Positions 62,619 to 64,000 of a stretch of DNA of 64,000 nt are shown piece after piece. The stretch is from Halocynthiibacter sp. SDUM655004 (GTDB lineage Bacteria; Pseudomonadota; Alphaproteobacteria; Rhodobacterales; Rhodobacteraceae), in the NCBI RefSeq assembly GCF_026015885.1, contig NZ_JAPDUG010000002.1, positions 620,001 through 684,000 on the forward strand, read 5' to 3'. A program made the translations under genes and the position numbers. The stretch's first letter is position 1. Every line of letters begins with the position of its first letter. The notes under the pieces are model-generated. The model saw only the letters and a program-made list of their open reading frames with translations. It was not told the origin of the DNA and did not search any database.

Positions 62619-63811
62619 TTTGCCTCTGCCGTTTCATCTTCATTGGGTTGCTTTTCTTCAATGCTTTCAACCCATAGAGAGTGGTGCTCACGCGCCCATT
62701 GCTTTTCAACTTCGCCCGAACCAACCGCCGCAAAGGCGCCTTCCATCCCGACTGAACCGATATAGATATGCGCAATCACGATGGCCATAAGAAAGAACGC
62801 CAAAACCGCGTGCCAAAGCTGCGCGAACTGCATGTCCTCTTGGGGTGAGAGCACAGTCGAAATCTCACCATATCCAACGATCTGCGGAAGGCCCGTAGCA
62901 TTCAGCATCTGGAATAAGGATTCAAACAGCGGAATAGAATGCGGAAACAGGAGCGAGACACCTGTGACCGAGATCGCGCTACCGAACAACACTACCGACC
63001 AGAAAATGACCTTCTGACCCGCGTTAAACCGCTTGGCGGGGGGATGTACGCCCTTTTTGAAGATCCCTCCCCCTTGAGCGATCCATTGAAGGTCTGCGCG
63101 ATTGGGAATGTTGTCTTTGGCCCAAACCACGACGATCATTATCAGCCCCAGTATAAACGCAAAGCTTACGTTGTTGTGGATCCATTTTGAGGCCAGAGCG
63201 AGCGTTGCGAAAGCGTCTTTCCCCAACCACGGTATTATCCACATCCGACCGAGAAGTGAGATCAAACCCGTCACTCCAAGCAGAATAAACGATATGCCAA
63301 GAATCCAATGTCCCATGCGCTCAATCGTATTGAAACGAAGGATCGTCTCGCCGGTTTTCTCGCCATCAATTCGAATTTTGCCGCGGATTAGATAGAATAG
63401 AACAAGCAGAAGGATAGTTCCGAGCAATAGGTAACTTCCAAATGGGGCCAACACGTCACGTCGGAACTCAAGCCACCACATGCCACCGCTTTGGATAACG
63501 CTTTTGGCGGCTTCCCCTCCGGTGGAGACCGTCACATTCGCGGAACCATACCGAAGCGCGCGCCATAGGTCCGGATCAGAGGCGCCACCGAGCGTTCCAA
63601 GTTGATCGGTGATCGCGGCACCTTCTGTATTTCCTGTGACATCTCGGCGGAAACTATCATCAATGACGATCTTCTGTTGCCGCGCCATGATGTCTTCGAG
63701 CGTTTGCGCGCCGCCGGTTGCACTTCTGTCTGTGCTTTGTGCAAAAACGCCCGCTGGCTGTACTATGATCAGCACGAACGAGAGAAGAATTCCAAGTAAA
63801 AATCGTAGCAT
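62615..63811 (-). CDS. fdoI: Formate dehydrogenase cytochrome b556 subunit (gamma)
   Basis: Membrane cytochrome of 398 residues. A signal-like N-terminus and a periplasmic part of about 100 residues precede four core helices. Heme-b His candidates are in IERMGHWILG, SKWIHNNVSF, LWHAVLAFFL and IVIAHIYIG. It carries electrons from the catalytic pair to quinone. I use ATG 63811 (MLRFLLGILL), because the upstream frame has no signal. FdnI of E. coli is about 217 residues; the longer form with an N-terminal region is usual in alphaproteobacteria. Confidence 0.87.
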   Translation of the reverse strand: MLRFLLGILLSFVLIIVQPAGVFAQSTDRSATGGAQTLEDIMARQQKIVIDDSFRRDVTGNTEGAAITDQLGTLGGASDPDLWRALRYGSANVTVSTGGEAAKSVIQSGGMWWLEFRRDVLAPFGSYLLLGTILLLVLFYLIRGKIRIDGEKTGETILRFNTIERMGHWILGISFILLGVTGLISLLGRMWIIPWLGKDAFATLALASKWIHNNVSFAFILGLIMIVVVWAKDNIPNRADLQWIAQGGGIFKKGVHPPAKRFNAGQKVIFWSVVLFGSAISVTGVSLLFPHSIPLFESLFQMLNATGLPQIVGYGEISTVLSPQEDMQFAQLWHAVLAFFLMAIVIAHIYIGSVGMEGAFAAVGSGEVEKQWAREHHSLWVESIEEKQPNEDETAEAK

Positions 63812-63876
63812 ATGCACCCCGAAAAACATCGAGCATGGGCGAACCACTGTCCGCCCTATTGCCATTTTGCGGGTTA

Positions 63877-64000
63877 TCAACCGCCCTTCAATCCGTAGGC
63901 AGTTCCCCAGCCCCAAGCTCCGGCACCGAAGCCTCGCGCCACAACACGCTCGCGATAAATTTCGGAAACGGTGTCGCCATCCCCTGCAAGAAGCGCCTTT
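63877..64000 (-). CDS. C-terminal end of the next operon gene, partial
   Basis: The last 40 codons of a gene cut by the window edge: LAGDGDTVSEIYRERVVARG, then FGAGAWGWGTAYGLKGG and stop. It lies 65 bp before the cytochrome start on the same strand. In formate dehydrogenase operons this place is usually held by the iron-sulfur (beta) subunit, but the fragment has no cysteine cluster, so the call is by position only. Confidence 0.5.
   Translation of the reverse strand, partial: KALLAGDGDTVSEIYRERVVARGFGAGAWGWGTAYGLKGG

Noticed and set aside
1-64000. Search for CRISPR arrays, rRNA genes and complete tRNA genes
   Set aside because: No regularly spaced repeats, rRNA segments or full cloverleaf were seen; only the tRNA-Cys 3' half was found.

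Overview
The window looks like an alphaproteobacterial genome of the Rhodobacterales/roseobacter type. The evidence is protein style only: a CbtB/CbtA cobalt importer, Hint-domain proteins, a VirB-type conjugation set with two lytic transglycosylases, and a formate dehydrogenase cytochrome b. No marker gene fixes the genus. Bases 1 to about 50,208 appear to be part of an integrated conjugative element (ICE) or island. Its right end is a 48-bp copy of the 3' half of a tRNA-Cys gene (50161-50208). The left end, the intact tRNA and any integrase lie outside the window.

Left part (1-14,953), metal and redox cargo: (i) a phosphonate-type ABC importer plus a large di-heme peroxidase-like protein, divergent from an MntR/DtxR-type regulator, with a perfect palindrome between them; (ii) cbtB-cbtA plus a secreted protein behind a cobalamin riboswitch, with a DUF1636 protein nearby; (iii) an extra lspA; (iv) a tightly packed leftward run encoding SCO, DsbB, DsbA, PCu(A)C, SCO, M23 peptidase and DUF411 proteins, led by a MerR-type promoter with a 19-bp spacer; (v) a Cd/Pb-type MerR regulator; (vi) a second MerR-type promoter driving a transglutaminase-like protein and a broken CDF efflux gene.

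Transfer part: a virB operon (15.5-26.4 kb, + strand) and, across an inserted cargo block, the coupling protein, relaxase and MobC-like protein (38.7-43.0 kb, - strand). Both transfer operons are preceded by nearly the same 16-bp palindrome containing a TATAAT. The cargo block between them (27.1-38.5 kb) is visibly more A/T-rich. It holds an RND efflux pair, an IS5-family element, a glutamate decarboxylase with an AspT/AAEx-type exchanger and an unknown membrane protein, and a decayed IS21 element. Behind the mobilization genes come an ArdC-type antirestriction operon, remnants, a dead XRE regulator, an AbiEi/AbiEii-like toxin-antitoxin pair and a HTH protein.

Right part (50.2-64 kb) looks like chromosome: a sugar ABC transporter, an MDR-type reductase divergent from a LysR regulator, a phospholipase D-family protein, copA-cueR behind a textbook CueR promoter, a Hint-domain protein, and the end of a formate dehydrogenase operon. 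The most interesting items are the MntR-type control of a phosphonate-type importer with a peroxidase, the GadB plus AAEx exchanger module, the shared operator of the two transfer operons, and the stacked operators between the dead XRE gene and the AbiE-like pair.
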